Assembly: GCA_947090365.1 (NCBI GenBank)
Contig: CAMUNT010000001.1
Location: 1 to 64,000 of the forward strand
DNA: 64,000 nucleotides
From: an uncultured Clostridia bacterium
GTDB taxonomy: Bacteria; Bacillota; Clostridia; Christensenellales; Borkfalkiaceae
Reading direction: 5' to 3'
Shown: positions 32,493 to 41,972 of the stretch, one piece after another
Layout of the letters: the number at the start of each line of letters is the position of its first letter
How positions within the stretch are numbered: position 1 is the stretch's first letter
Notes under the pieces: model-generated
Seen by the model: the letters and a program-made list of their open reading frames with translations, nothing else
Told to the model about the DNA's origin: nothing
The model's database searches: none
Program-made: the position numbers and the translations under genes

Positions 32493-35400
32493 ATGATAAA
32501 GAATTACAATATCGGACTGGATATCGGAACCAACTCTGTTGGCATTGCGTGTGTAGACGAAAATTATAAACTACTGCGTGCAAAAGGCAAAGACTGTTGG
32601 GCTGTGCGACTCTTTGACGAGTGTGCAACTGCGGCTGAGCGACGTGTTTTCAGAACGAATCGTCGTCGTCTTGACAGAAGAAGAAAAAGAATATGTTTAT
32701 TGCAGGCATTATTTGCGCCGTTTATCAAAGACGGGCAGTTTTTTATTCGTCTGAATAACAGCCAGTTTACGGCGGAAGATAAGTGCGACAGCTTAAATTC
32801 CGACGTTAATAATTTATTTGCGGATAGTCGCTATAAAGATAAACAGTTTCATATCGATTATCCCACGATATTTCATTTGCGCAAGGCATTAATGTCGGAA
32901 AAAATAACCGATATTCGTCTATATTATCTTGCTTTGCACCATATAATCAAATATCGCGGGCATTTTCTCTTTGAGGGTACAATGGCGGATATTCGTGATT
33001 TCAGCAAGCTGATATCCGTATTAAACGACGCATGCGACGCCGTATATTACGAAAACGCTCCGAAGTTTCACGTAAATATCGATAAATCAAATATCTTAAT
33101 GTCGGGCGGAAAGGATAAGCAAAAAAAATTAGAGGAACTTTTTCAAGTTTCCGATAAGCGCTCAAAAGAAATTATAAAAGGTATATGCGGTTATTCCGTA
33201 AAGCCGTCCGTATTGTTTGGGGAAAAGTATAAGGAAGAAAAGTCTTTTGACTTCAAAAAGATTACCGATGAAAGTTTTGAAGGGATGCGGTCTGTTTATG
33301 GCGACGATTTTATTTTACTTTCGGCAATCAGGACGATATACAATTTTATCATCTTTGAAAAATTGCTTGAAAGTAAGCCCGATATTTCCTCGGCAATGAT
33401 TGAGCTTTATGAAAAACATAAATCCGATTTGCGGCTGTTGAAAGATTTTATACGTGCAAATGCGGGACAAGCAACGTACAATTTATTTTTTAAAAGTACA
33501 AAAGAAGGTGCAAATTATGTCAACTATATTGGTTATACCAGGAAAGGCGGTGAAAAAGTCAAGGTAAAAAAGTGCGTTGACGAGGATTTTTTCGCATATA
33601 CAAAGAAATTTATTTTATCTTTGAATAACGTTGAAGATATAAAAATGAGGGATAAAATACTTGCCGAGATAGAAGACGGTATGTTTTTACCCAAAATTCT
33701 TCATGCAGATAAAGGTTTGTTCCCTCATCAGATAAACGAATGCGAATTAAACGCAATAATTAATAATATGGTAAAAAATTGTCCTCAAACAGAGGATATA
33801 GCGCAAAAGATTTTAAAAATCTTTCTGTTTCGTATTCCCTATTATGTCGGACCGCTGACGGGTAAAAACAGTTGGGCTGTGCGTAAAGTCGGAAACACAG
33901 AAATTACGCCCTGGAATTTTGAGGATGTAATTGATTTGTTAGGTAGCAATGCGGAATTTATGCGCAGGATGACGAATAAATGCAGCTATCTGCTCGGTGA
34001 AGACGTTTTGCCGAAAGACAGTATTATTTATCAGAAATACAACGTTTTAAACCAAATTAATAAATTGAAATTTAACGATTGTGCAATTACATTGGAGATA
34101 AAGCAAGCAATTTTTAACGAACTGTTTCTAACTAAAAAAAGGGTTAGCGATAACGATATTAAAAATTTGCTTGTCAAAAACGGTATAATAAGCGAGTCGG
34201 AAAAACGCAGCGTAACTATTTCAGGCAAGGACGGAGAGATAAATGCGTCAATGTCATCTTATATTCAGCTTAAAAGCGTTTTGAACGATTTTGTAGACAG
34301 AGATTTAGCGGAGGAAGGCGGAGTATGCGAAAATATTATTTTGTGGCACACTCTCAACACCGATAAAAAAATAGTTGAAGAATATATCTTGAAAAACTAT
34401 GGACATATTCCTGAAATAAGTAGAAATATAAAGCAATTAAAGGGGCTTACGTTTAAAGATTTCGGCAGACTTTCAAAAAGATTATTAACCGGGATTAAGG
34501 CCACTAACCGAACGACGGGAGAGCTTGTTTCGATTATGCAGCTGCTATTTGATACGAATGAAAATCTTAACGAGATTCTTTTTGATGAAAAATACGATTT
34601 TCAAAGTATTATAAAAGACGAAAACGGCGAAGGTAATCGGGATGTCAATTATGAGGACATTGAAAGAATGTACGTTTCGCCGGCTGTCCGTAGAGGCATT
34701 TGGCAGTCAATCAAAATGGTTGACGAATATGTAGTGGCTCTTGGCGGCTTCCCCGGAAAAATTTTTGTAGAGGTAACGAGAGAGGACGGAAAAAATAACA
34801 ACGAAAGCAGAACCGTATCAAGACAGAAACAGTTGCTTGCTAAATACAAAGGTTTAGACGGTATTGCCGATTTAACCGCAGAACTTGTCGCAAAGTCGGA
34901 TATGCAGCTGCGCCAGGAAAGATTGTATCTTTATTTCCGTCAGCTTGGGAAATGTATGTATTCAGGGCAAAAAATCGACCTTGAAGCTTTGAACGGCAAT
35001 CAATATGACGTTGATCATATTTTACCGCGCTCCTATTTGAAAGATGACAGCCTAGACAATAAAGTTTTGGTTTTACGCAGTAAAAATGCCGAAAAACGCG
35101 ATTTATATCCTATTCCGCAGGGATTTGTGACTGAAAAAACACAATGTTTTTGGGAAGTTTTACTACAAAAAGAACTCATCTCGGATAAAACGTATAAACG
35201 TCTGACACGCACAGCGCCGCTTACGGATGATGACTATAACGATTTTATTAACCGTCAAAAGACAATTACCGATCAGACGGTGAAGGCAGTGGCAGTACTT
35301 TTATCGCGCAAGTATCCTCAAAGTAAAATCGTTTACAGTAAAGCCAAAAACATACACGATTTTAAACAGAAATTCAATTTTTACAAATGTCGTGAAACAA

Positions 35401-36494
35401 ACGATTTGCATCACGCAAGGGATGCATATCTTAATACTGTCGTGGGAAATGTTTATGATACTTGTTTTTCTACGCCGATGGCTATGTTTTACCGCGACGG
35501 CGATAAGTGGCGTAATTATAACCTTAAAACTATGTTTCAAAGAAACGTTAATGGCGCTTGGGTGCAGGACAATAATGAAACGCTTTTAAATGTAAAAAAA
35601 GTATATGCAAAATCAAGCATGGCGGTTACGCGCTACGCCTATCGTTATAAAGGCAGATTTTACGACCAAACAGTTTACGGTAAGAATGAAAAAAGCATTA
35701 CCGCCCCGCGTAAATTAAATGGGCCGTTAAAGAACACGTCCCGATATGGAGGATACAAGTCGCAAAAGACAGCGTATTTTGCGATAGTACAATCGTCGGA
35801 TAAAAAGGGTAGGATAATAAAAACAATTGAGGCGGTACCCGTTCTTGTAGATTATCAAAGCAGAAACAACCCTTCAAGACTTTGTGAATTTTTTAATTCT
35901 TATTTGGATAATCCTATCGTTTTAGTCGCTAAATTAAAGGTGAAACAGCTGATAAAAATTAACGGAACACCCTGTTATATAGCAGGAATTACGGGAAATT
36001 CTATAATTCTACATAACGGTGTGCAGCTTTATACCGATAACAAGACGGATGAATATGTAAATGCTCTTGTTAAACTCGTAGATATGAGTAAAAGTGATTC
36101 TTTTGATAGGTGTCAGGAAGAATACATTATTAAGACGAATAGAGAAGGCGTGGTAAAATTGTCTGTAAATAGTCGGAAGAACATAGAATTATATGATTAT
36201 CTTCTTGAAAAATTGCAGAGTGTGCGTTATGCCGGCGTGAAATCTATAAACCATTTTTATGACGAATTATCAAAAGGAAGAGAAAATTTTGTTCAGGTCT
36301 TAATTTATGAACAGGCGACTACATTGTTGCAGATTTTAAAGTTCTTCCGATGCAATGCGGAGCTTTGCAACTTAAAGCAAATCGGAGTACTTGCTGTTGG
36401 CAAAGTGACGATAAATAAAGATATAACGGATACAGACGTTAGTATTGTTTATAAGTCGCCCTGTGGTTTGACAGAATGGGAAAAGCGGATTTGA
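32493..36494 (+). CDS. cas9: CRISPR-associated endonuclease Cas9 (type II-A)
   Basis: RNA-guided DNA nuclease of 1333 residues. RuvC-I is GLDIGTNSVGIA with D10. The Arg-rich bridge helix spans residues 53-75 (ERRVFRTNRRRLDRRRKR). RuvC-II is FVEVTRED with E760, the HNH motif is YDVDHILPRSY with H842, and RuvC-III is HHARDAYLN with H974 and D977. All catalytic residues are in place, at positions close to those of S. pyogenes Cas9 (D10, E762, H840, H983, D986). GGAG lies before the ATG. The gene is AT-richer than the housekeeping genes around it, which suggests transfer. The PAM cannot be told from sequence alone. Confidence 0.98.
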   Translation: MIKNYNIGLDIGTNSVGIACVDENYKLLRAKGKDCWAVRLFDECATAAERRVFRTNRRRLDRRRKRICLLQALFAPFIKDGQFFIRLNNSQFTAEDKCDSLNSDVNNLFADSRYKDKQFHIDYPTIFHLRKALMSEKITDIRLYYLALHHIIKYRGHFLFEGTMADIRDFSKLISVLNDACDAVYYENAPKFHVNIDKSNILMSGGKDKQKKLEELFQVSDKRSKEIIKGICGYSVKPSVLFGEKYKEEKSFDFKKITDESFEGMRSVYGDDFILLSAIRTIYNFIIFEKLLESKPDISSAMIELYEKHKSDLRLLKDFIRANAGQATYNLFFKSTKEGANYVNYIGYTRKGGEKVKVKKCVDEDFFAYTKKFILSLNNVEDIKMRDKILAEIEDGMFLPKILHADKGLFPHQINECELNAIINNMVKNCPQTEDIAQKILKIFLFRIPYYVGPLTGKNSWAVRKVGNTEITPWNFEDVIDLLGSNAEFMRRMTNKCSYLLGEDVLPKDSIIYQKYNVLNQINKLKFNDCAITLEIKQAIFNELFLTKKRVSDNDIKNLLVKNGIISESEKRSVTISGKDGEINASMSSYIQLKSVLNDFVDRDLAEEGGVCENIILWHTLNTDKKIVEEYILKNYGHIPEISRNIKQLKGLTFKDFGRLSKRLLTGIKATNRTTGELVSIMQLLFDTNENLNEILFDEKYDFQSIIKDENGEGNRDVNYEDIERMYVSPAVRRGIWQSIKMVDEYVVALGGFPGKIFVEVTREDGKNNNESRTVSRQKQLLAKYKGLDGIADLTAELVAKSDMQLRQERLYLYFRQLGKCMYSGQKIDLEALNGNQYDVDHILPRSYLKDDSLDNKVLVLRSKNAEKRDLYPIPQGFVTEKTQCFWEVLLQKELISDKTYKRLTRTAPLTDDDYNDFINRQKTITDQTVKAVAVLLSRKYPQSKIVYSKAKNIHDFKQKFNFYKCRETNDLHHARDAYLNTVVGNVYDTCFSTPMAMFYRDGDKWRNYNLKTMFQRNVNGAWVQDNNETLLNVKKVYAKSSMAVTRYAYRYKGRFYDQTVYGKNEKSITAPRKLNGPLKNTSRYGGYKSQKTAYFAIVQSSDKKGRIIKTIEAVPVLVDYQSRNNPSRLCEFFNSYLDNPIVLVAKLKVKQLIKINGTPCYIAGITGNSIILHNGVQLYTDNKTDEYVNALVKLVDMSKSDSFDRCQEEYIIKTNREGVVKLSVNSRKNIELYDYLLEKLQSVRYAGVKSINHFYDELSKGRENFVQVLIYEQATTLLQILKFFRCNAELCNLKQIGVLAVGKVTINKDITDTDVSIVYKSPCGLTEWEKRI

Positions 36495-36495
36495 T

Positions 36496-37374
36496 ATGGG
36501 GTTCAGAACTGTAATTGTTAATTCGCGTTGTAAACTTGAGTTTCGTTTAAATTATTTAATTATTCGCGGAGAGCAGGAACGAAGAATTATTTTAAATGAA
36601 ATAAATACAATTATTATTCAAAGTACCGCAATATCGCTTACGGCCGCACTTCTGTGCGAATTAATGAAAAATAACGTCAAAGTTATTTTTTGCGACGAAA
36701 AAAATAATCCTCAATCCGAACTGATTCCATATTATGGCGCGCACAATACGTCTAAACGATATAAAACACAGTTAATGTGGCAGGAAGATACAAAACGTAG
36801 TGTTTGGCGGGCAATAATTAAACAAAAGATTGAAAATCAGGCCGGAAATCTTTTAAAGTACGGTTTTTCTTCCGAATATGAATTGTTAAACAATTATAAA
36901 AACGACGTACAGTTAGGAGATATTTCAAATAGGGAGGGACATGCGGCAAAAGTATATTTTAATTGTATGATGCCGTCAGGTGAAAATCGCCGTTCGGGCG
37001 GGTTCATTAATGGTTGCTTGAATTATGGATATGCGATATTGCTGTCAATTTTCAATAGGGAGATTGTAGCTTGCGGATATCTGACACAACTCGGGATTTG
37101 GCATGACAATGAATTTAATCCGTTTAACCTTTCCTGTGATTTAATGGAGCCGTTGCGTCCTGTGGTAGATTTTACTGCATTCTCTTTGGAATTCGGAGAC
37201 GAAGCTTTTAAAAAGAAAATGGTAAATATTTTGAATTATCAGACTGTTATTAACGATAAAAAAACAACACTCGATATTGCTATCAGGCAATACGTTCACA
37301 GTGTAATGGGAGCTATGGAAAAGAATGATGAATCTTTGATTTGTTTTCCCAAAGTTATAAGTTTTAATGAATAA
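36496..37374 (+). CDS. cas1: CRISPR-associated endonuclease Cas1
   Basis: Spacer integrase subunit, 292 residues. The metal-binding residues are visible in REGHAAKVYF (Glu), GIWHDNEFNPFNLS (His) and CDLMEPLRP (Asp). It starts two bases after the cas9 stop (TGATATG) and overlaps cas2 by 8 bp. With Cas2 and Csn2 it forms the II-A adaptation module, in which Cas9 helps choose protospacers with a PAM. Confidence 0.97.
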   Translation: MGFRTVIVNSRCKLEFRLNYLIIRGEQERRIILNEINTIIIQSTAISLTAALLCELMKNNVKVIFCDEKNNPQSELIPYYGAHNTSKRYKTQLMWQEDTKRSVWRAIIKQKIENQAGNLLKYGFSSEYELLNNYKNDVQLGDISNREGHAAKVYFNCMMPSGENRRSGGFINGCLNYGYAILLSIFNREIVACGYLTQLGIWHDNEFNPFNLSCDLMEPLRPVVDFTAFSLEFGDEAFKKKMVNILNYQTVINDKKTTLDIAIRQYVHSVMGAMEKNDESLICFPKVISFNE

Positions 37375-37687
37375 TAGGTTTATGAGATTATTGTTATTTT
37401 TTGATTTGCCTATGGAAACGGCAAAAAATAGGCACGATTATGCCGTGTTTCATAAATTTCTTATTAAAAACGGCTTTATAATGATGCAAAAATCAGTGTA
37501 TTCGAGATTGGTCGTAAACAACGTTACAAGTATTGCAGTTAAAGAAAAAGTTGCAAAAAATCTTCCGCCCGAGGGAATCGTAGAATTGCTTGAAGTTACG
37601 GAAAATCAATTTTGCCGTATTGAATATCTGGTAGGGGAAAAACAAACGATCGTTGAAGAAAGCTTAGATAGGATTATTGAGATATGA
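37367..37687 (+). CDS. cas2: CRISPR-associated protein Cas2
   Basis: A 106-residue ferredoxin-like protein that bridges two Cas1 dimers in the integration complex. It shows MRLLLFFDLPMET near the start and GFIMMQKSVYSR in the middle. ATG 37367 is chosen because II-A Cas2 proteins normally have a few residues before the MR-LLLFFD strand; ATG 37382 is an alternative. It overlaps cas1 and csn2. Confidence 0.96.
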   Translation: MNNRFMRLLLFFDLPMETAKNRHDYAVFHKFLIKNGFIMMQKSVYSRLVVNNVTSIAVKEKVAKNLPPEGIVELLEVTENQFCRIEYLVGEKQTIVEESLDRIIEI

Positions 37688-38376
37688 TAACTGTAGCAAA
37701 CCCTTATTATCAAACTAAAATCGAAATATCGCCCGAAAATGTTTTGCTATTAATTATAGAAAATCCGGATGAATATTTTAAAACTGTATGTGAATTGCAA
37801 AAAGCAATGGAAGGTGAACAATCCGATTTTACTTTTTGGGATGGAGTAACGCAATTGCAACCGAATAAATTCGGAGAATTGCTTTTAAGTGTCTTTTCAT
37901 TTGAATTATCGGATAGAAAAATTTTAAATATGTTATACAAAAAGTTGCAGAAAAATTTTTTAGACGGCGAATTTATAGTGAAGTTTAACGCTCTTAATGC
38001 GCAAATCGGTGTTTTTTTACAGTCGATTTGTCAAACGGTTGACTTTTCATTGGATTATTCCGAATTGGTTTTGGAAGACTTATTAAAGGTATGTAACGTA
38101 AAGCCGACAAAAGTTTACGAGTCGTTTTTAGAAAAATTGATTTGCTATATAAATATCTTTACCGAACTCAAGAACATTAAATTTTTTATTTTTATCGGGT
38201 TGAAAGATATCTTGTCGGATGAGAATTTGACTTTGCTTTATCAGCATTGTGTTTTGCAAAATATTGGGCTACTTTTAATTGAAAGTTCTAAAAAGCGAAA
38301 TCTTTTGCCTAAGGAACGTGCAATAATTATTACGGACGATTTGTGTGAAATAGTTGAAAATTTTGGTAAAAAGTGA
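37684..38376 (+). CDS. csn2: CRISPR-associated protein Csn2
   Basis: A 230-residue protein of the size and position of Csn2, the DNA-end-binding ring protein that defines subtype II-A and is needed for spacer acquisition. Sequence is poorly conserved in the family, so the call relies on place (after cas2, before the array), length and general pattern (start MITVANPYYQTKIEISPENV, end IIITDDLCEIVENF). The start overlaps the cas2 stop (ATGATA). Its last codons contain the -35 region of the array promoter. Confidence 0.88.
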   Translation: MITVANPYYQTKIEISPENVLLLIIENPDEYFKTVCELQKAMEGEQSDFTFWDGVTQLQPNKFGELLLSVFSFELSDRKILNMLYKKLQKNFLDGEFIVKFNALNAQIGVFLQSICQTVDFSLDYSELVLEDLLKVCNVKPTKVYESFLEKLICYINIFTELKNIKFFIFIGLKDILSDENLTLLYQHCVLQNIGLLLIESSKKRNLLPKERAIIITDDLCEIVENFGKK

Positions 38377-38382
38377 TATGAT
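38354..38382 (+). promoter_or_regulatory. Promoter of the CRISPR array
   Basis: TTGAAA (38354-38359), 17 bp, TATGAT (38377-38382). It straddles the csn2 stop and would start the precursor crRNA about 40 bases before the first repeat. Confidence 0.7.
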
Positions 38383-38429
38383 GAAGAAAATAACCGTACG
38401 GCAGTACGAGCTTTTGAATGCAATTTGAG
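38377..38429 (+). promoter_or_regulatory. CRISPR leader ending in the ATTTGAG anchor
   Basis: A 53-bp leader between csn2 and the first repeat. Its last seven bases (38423-38429) are ATTTGAG, the leader-anchoring sequence known from streptococcal II-A loci that directs Cas1-Cas2 to the first repeat. Confidence 0.8.
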
Positions 38430-39515
38430 GTTTGAGAGCTTTGTTATTTTGAAATGTAGTGAAACTAGTAAAACAACTCACAATCGCCCATACGAGTTTG
38501 AGAGCTTTGTTATTTTGAAATGTAGTGAAACTGCCTTTATCGCAAGTGTTGGAATACGGCGGTTTGAGAGCTTTGTTATTTTGAAATGTAGTGAAACATT
38601 AAAGTATATTTGCAACTCGATATTTTCGTTTGAGAGCTTTGTTATTTTGAAATGTAGTGAAACCATTGCCTTAGCAAGCGTATTCATAAGATTGTTTGAG
38701 AGCTTTGTTATTTTGAAATGTAGTGAAACTTATGGGCTTGTTTGCGTCGGTCGTTTTCAGTTTGAGAGCTTTGTTATTTTGAAATGTAGTGAAACGCGTG
38801 CGCCCGTCCGTTTTGCTTGATATGTGTTTGAGAGCTTTGTTATTTTGAAATGTAGTGAAACTATTATTATACGCAGTCTTCTGATTCAATTGTTTGAGAG
38901 CTTTGTTATTTTGAAATGTAGTGAAACTTTATTGTGAGAGAGTGTATAATCTCATATGTTTGAGAGCTTTGTTATTTTGAAATGTAGTGAAACATGGCGT
39001 CGTCTATTCTATGCCGCGATACAGTTTGAGAGCTTTGTTATTTTGAAATGTAGTGAAACTTACAAGGAAGCCGACCCGAACGCCTTTCAGTTTGAGAGCT
39101 TTGTTATTTTGAAATGTAGTGAAACCAGGCTCTTCGGCGGTTTGAAATCCTGTTTGTTTGAGAGCTTTGTTATTTTGAAATGTAGTGAAACGCGTTCGCC
39201 GGTTGCAAGCGTTTTAACGCCGTTTGAGAGCTTTGTTATTTTGAAATGTAGTGAAACTGACGGCTTTATTACCCGTCGCGCTGATTCGTTTGAGAGCTTT
39301 GTTATTTTGAAATGTAGTGAAACTGGAAGAGCTTGAACGGAAGCTCAAAGAAAGTTTGAGAGCTTTGTTATTTTGAAATGTAGTGAAACTATCAATATTA
39401 TATGTGTGTTAGCTGTCACGTTTGAGAGCTTTGTTATTTTGAAATGTAGTGAAACGGATGACGAGTGATTAGAGGTGCAATTATGGTTTGAGAGCTTTGT
39501 TATTTTGAAATGTAG
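38430..39515 (+). CRISPR. CRISPR array: 16 full repeats plus 1 truncated, 16 spacers
   Basis: The 36-bp repeat begins GTTTGAGAGC and ends GTAGTGAAAC. Copies start every 66 bp from 38430 to 39420, and all 16 spacers are exactly 30 bp. All full copies appear identical. The 17th copy (39486-39515) keeps only its first 30 bases and runs directly into a coding remnant. Array orientation follows the cas genes, with the leader at the csn2 side. The repeat pairs with the tracrRNA found upstream of cas9. No spacer was seen to match elsewhere in the window, though only a rough check was possible. Confidence 0.99.
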
Positions 39516-39763
39516 ACCTGTCTGATGAGGATAACGGATTTATTTTAAGCGTTAGTTTTTATGATGAAGCATTTAAGCAATACGATTATTTTAAAGATTA
39601 TGAGCTGTATTACGTAAATTCAATTGAAATAAAATATAAAACAGAATACGACGGCTTGTATTCGACTAAAGCGTTTGCGGAATACAAACATATAGTGTAT
39701 GAAATTGATTTATTGACCGTTGAAGAAAATTATACGGATATATTCGATAAACTTTTTTCATAG
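39515..39763 (+). pseudogene. 3' remnant of a gene cut off by the CRISPR array
   Basis: An 82-codon open frame directly after the truncated last repeat, encoding DLSDEDNGFILSVSFYDEAF and ending YTDIFDKLFS. It has no start codon or ribosome site, and the frame closes with a stop inside the repeat (39506-39508). It is rich in Tyr, Asp and Glu and clearly protein-like. A normal terminator follows 16 bases after the stop. It must be the tail of a gene whose 5' part was lost when the array edge formed. Function not recognised. Confidence 0.6.
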
Positions 39764-39779
39764 ATAACGTAATAAAGCG

Positions 39780-39808
39780 GAGCCTGTCCGACAGGCTCTT
39801 TTTTTATT
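39780..39808 (+). terminator. Terminator after the gene remnant
   Basis: GAGCCTGT-CCG-ACAGGCTC (39780-39798) followed by a T9 run. Confidence 0.88.
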
Positions 39809-39908
39809 AAAAAATAAAATTTTGCGTAAAAAAGAGGAATTGGATTCGTCTTAATAATGTAGTGAAGTGTGTTTTTTGCGTGCTTCTCGATTTAAACGGA
39901 GGTATTTT

Positions 39909-41804
39909 ATGAAAAAGAAAATTACAATTACTCTTTTGTTATGCGTGTGCGCAATTTTTTGTGCATTAGGTTTTACAGCGTGTTTCGGTAAATCAAACGA
40001 GAACAAAGTAACAGGCGTTACGCTAAACAAAACCGAGCTTACGCTCAACGTAGGCGAAAGCGAAAAGCTGACCGTTTCGGTCCTTCCCGAAACCGCTGTT
40101 TATTCGGAAGTTTATTGGTCGTCCGAGGATGTAAATATCGCCAGTGTGGATGAGACAGGCAACGTTACCGCAACGTCGCAGGGTACGACTAAGGTTACCG
40201 TTATGGTTAACGGAATCGAAGCCGCCTGTACAGTAACGGTAAAGCAGCCTGCCGATTGGGTTAATATTCACGACGGTAATTCCGGGGCGGTGGATAAAAT
40301 TACGCTCGCGGTGGGCGGTGAAGAAACGTTTACTGCCACTATTTATCCCGAGAATTCAACTTCCGAAGTTGAATGGTCGGTAGATTTGCCTGAAGTGGCG
40401 AGCGTCGACAACGGAAAAGTTACCGCTTTATCCCAGGGCATAGCTATCGTTACGGCAACTGCGGACGGGGTCAGCGACAGCATTACCGTCACCGTTACGG
40501 AGGACGGAGTACAATACAGTATAAGCGATGACGGTCAGAGCTATACCGTCGTGGGGATTTACGCCGCGCTTGTTGAAAAGGCGAAAACGGAAGTTGTTGT
40601 TGCATCCGAATTTAACGGAAAGCCTGTTACAAGTATAGGTAATTTCGCATTTTATCTTATGAGAGAGCTTGTAAGTATAAAGTTGCCTGCAAGCGTTACT
40701 GTTTTCGATGAGTCACAGCTCATTGGTTGCACTGCACTCGAAAGCATTGCGGCAGACGAAGCCAATACCGTATTTACTACCATTGACGGAGTGCTTTATA
40801 ACAAGGCGTTGACGGAAATTATTTATGTTCCTATAAGTATAAAGGGAGAAGTGACCGTACCGCAGACGGTAACTGCAATAGGTTCCGGCACGTTCAAAGA
40901 CCGCGTTAATATGACAAACGTTATATTGCCCGACAGCATTACTTCAATCGGTAATTCGGCCTTTTCGGGTTGCACAGGTTTACATAGCTTTACTGTTCCC
41001 GAAAACGTAACGAAAATAGATAGCTACGCGTTTTCCGGCTGTGTTAAATTGTGGGAGATTTACAATCTTTCCGATTTGGAAATTGTGACCGGTGGCGACG
41101 ACTGGACTGCTACTCATGGTATGATTGGTATGTACGCGCTCAAAGTTTTCACTGACGAAAACGAGCCGAGCGGTTTAAATTATACCGACGACGGCTACGC
41201 CTTTTATACTTTGAACGATAAAGTTTATCTCGTCGAATATACGGGTAGCGAAACAGAATTACAGCTGCCTTTGGGATATAGAGGTGAAAATTACGAAATA
41301 GGACAATACGCTTTCTACGGCTGCGAGAATATAACGAGTGTTTCTATTACCTATAAAGTGACGGCAATCGGCGCGTATGCTTTTTATGATTGCGTAAATC
41401 TTGTAAGGGTGGGTATCGGAAGCGGTGTTGAAAGTATTGGGGATTATGCTTTTCATAATTGCAACAAGCTTGAAAGTATAAATATACCCGACGGAGTGAA
41501 AAGCGTAGGTGAATTTGCGTTTGAATCCTGCGACAGCCTTACAAGCGCGGTTGTCGGCAACGGCTTAACGAAAATCAGCGACGGTATGTTCTATGGATGT
41601 AGCGCATTGCAGAAAATAACTTTACAAAATAGTATAACTTATATCGATTCGAGGGCTATCTGGTATTGCACAAGCCTTGAAGAAATTATCTTTAACGGCA
41701 CCGAAGAACAGTGGAATGCGATACGTAAATTCGAGAACTGGGATATACACTCTGCCGAGTATACAGTAAATTGTACGGTTGGCAGTGACGTAAGTAATAT
41801 CTGA
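39909..41804 (+). CDS. Surface lipoprotein with Big_2 and BspA-like LRR domains
   Basis: A 631-residue exported lipoprotein. A signal peptide and the lipobox GFTAC place the lipid-modified Cys near residue 25. Two bacterial Ig-like group 2 domains follow (about residues 35-110 and 115-205, with ITLAVGGEETFTATIYPEN). The rest is a BspA/LRR_5 leucine-rich repeat array with units such as VTAIGAYAFYDCVNLVRVGI. Start ATG 39909 has GGAGG six bases upstream, whereas the in-frame ATG at 39867 would put 14 residues before the signal peptide. Such proteins bind host or matrix ligands. It opens a block of three secreted lipoprotein genes. Confidence 0.92.
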   Translation: MKKKITITLLLCVCAIFCALGFTACFGKSNENKVTGVTLNKTELTLNVGESEKLTVSVLPETAVYSEVYWSSEDVNIASVDETGNVTATSQGTTKVTVMVNGIEAACTVTVKQPADWVNIHDGNSGAVDKITLAVGGEETFTATIYPENSTSEVEWSVDLPEVASVDNGKVTALSQGIAIVTATADGVSDSITVTVTEDGVQYSISDDGQSYTVVGIYAALVEKAKTEVVVASEFNGKPVTSIGNFAFYLMRELVSIKLPASVTVFDESQLIGCTALESIAADEANTVFTTIDGVLYNKALTEIIYVPISIKGEVTVPQTVTAIGSGTFKDRVNMTNVILPDSITSIGNSAFSGCTGLHSFTVPENVTKIDSYAFSGCVKLWEIYNLSDLEIVTGGDDWTATHGMIGMYALKVFTDENEPSGLNYTDDGYAFYTLNDKVYLVEYTGSETELQLPLGYRGENYEIGQYAFYGCENITSVSITYKVTAIGAYAFYDCVNLVRVGIGSGVESIGDYAFHNCNKLESINIPDGVKSVGEFAFESCDSLTSAVVGNGLTKISDGMFYGCSALQKITLQNSITYIDSRAIWYCTSLEEIIFNGTEEQWNAIRKFENWDIHSAEYTVNCTVGSDVSNI

Positions 41805-41841
41805 TTTATAGCGAAAGTAAAAAATCACTAAAAAATGTGAC

Positions 41842-41876
41842 AAGCAGACAGCTTATTTTAGCTGTCTGCTTTTGCT
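41842..41876 (+). terminator. Terminator
   Basis: AAGCAGACAGCT and AGCTGTCTGCTT around TATTTT (41842-41871), then TTTGCTTT. Confidence 0.88.
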
Positions 41877-41911
41877 TTACTTTAATTGCCGTTTATAGTA
41901 TAATACTTGCG

Positions 41912-41928
41912 GTATCCGGATTGGATAC
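41912..41928. promoter_or_regulatory. Palindrome upstream of the M60 gene
   Basis: GTATCC-GGATT-GGATAC lies just upstream of a TATAAT box (41933-41938). It may be an operator for the M60 peptidase gene; the -35 box is unclear. Confidence 0.4.
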
Positions 41929-41972
41929 GGCATATAATTTAGTAAAGAAAATAGGAATAAGGAGACTTTACA

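Noticed and set aside
38425..39336. ORFs across the CRISPR array with FESFVILKCSET repeats
   Set aside because: They are translations of the 36-bp repeat; the 66-bp period is divisible by three, so the frame stays open by chance.
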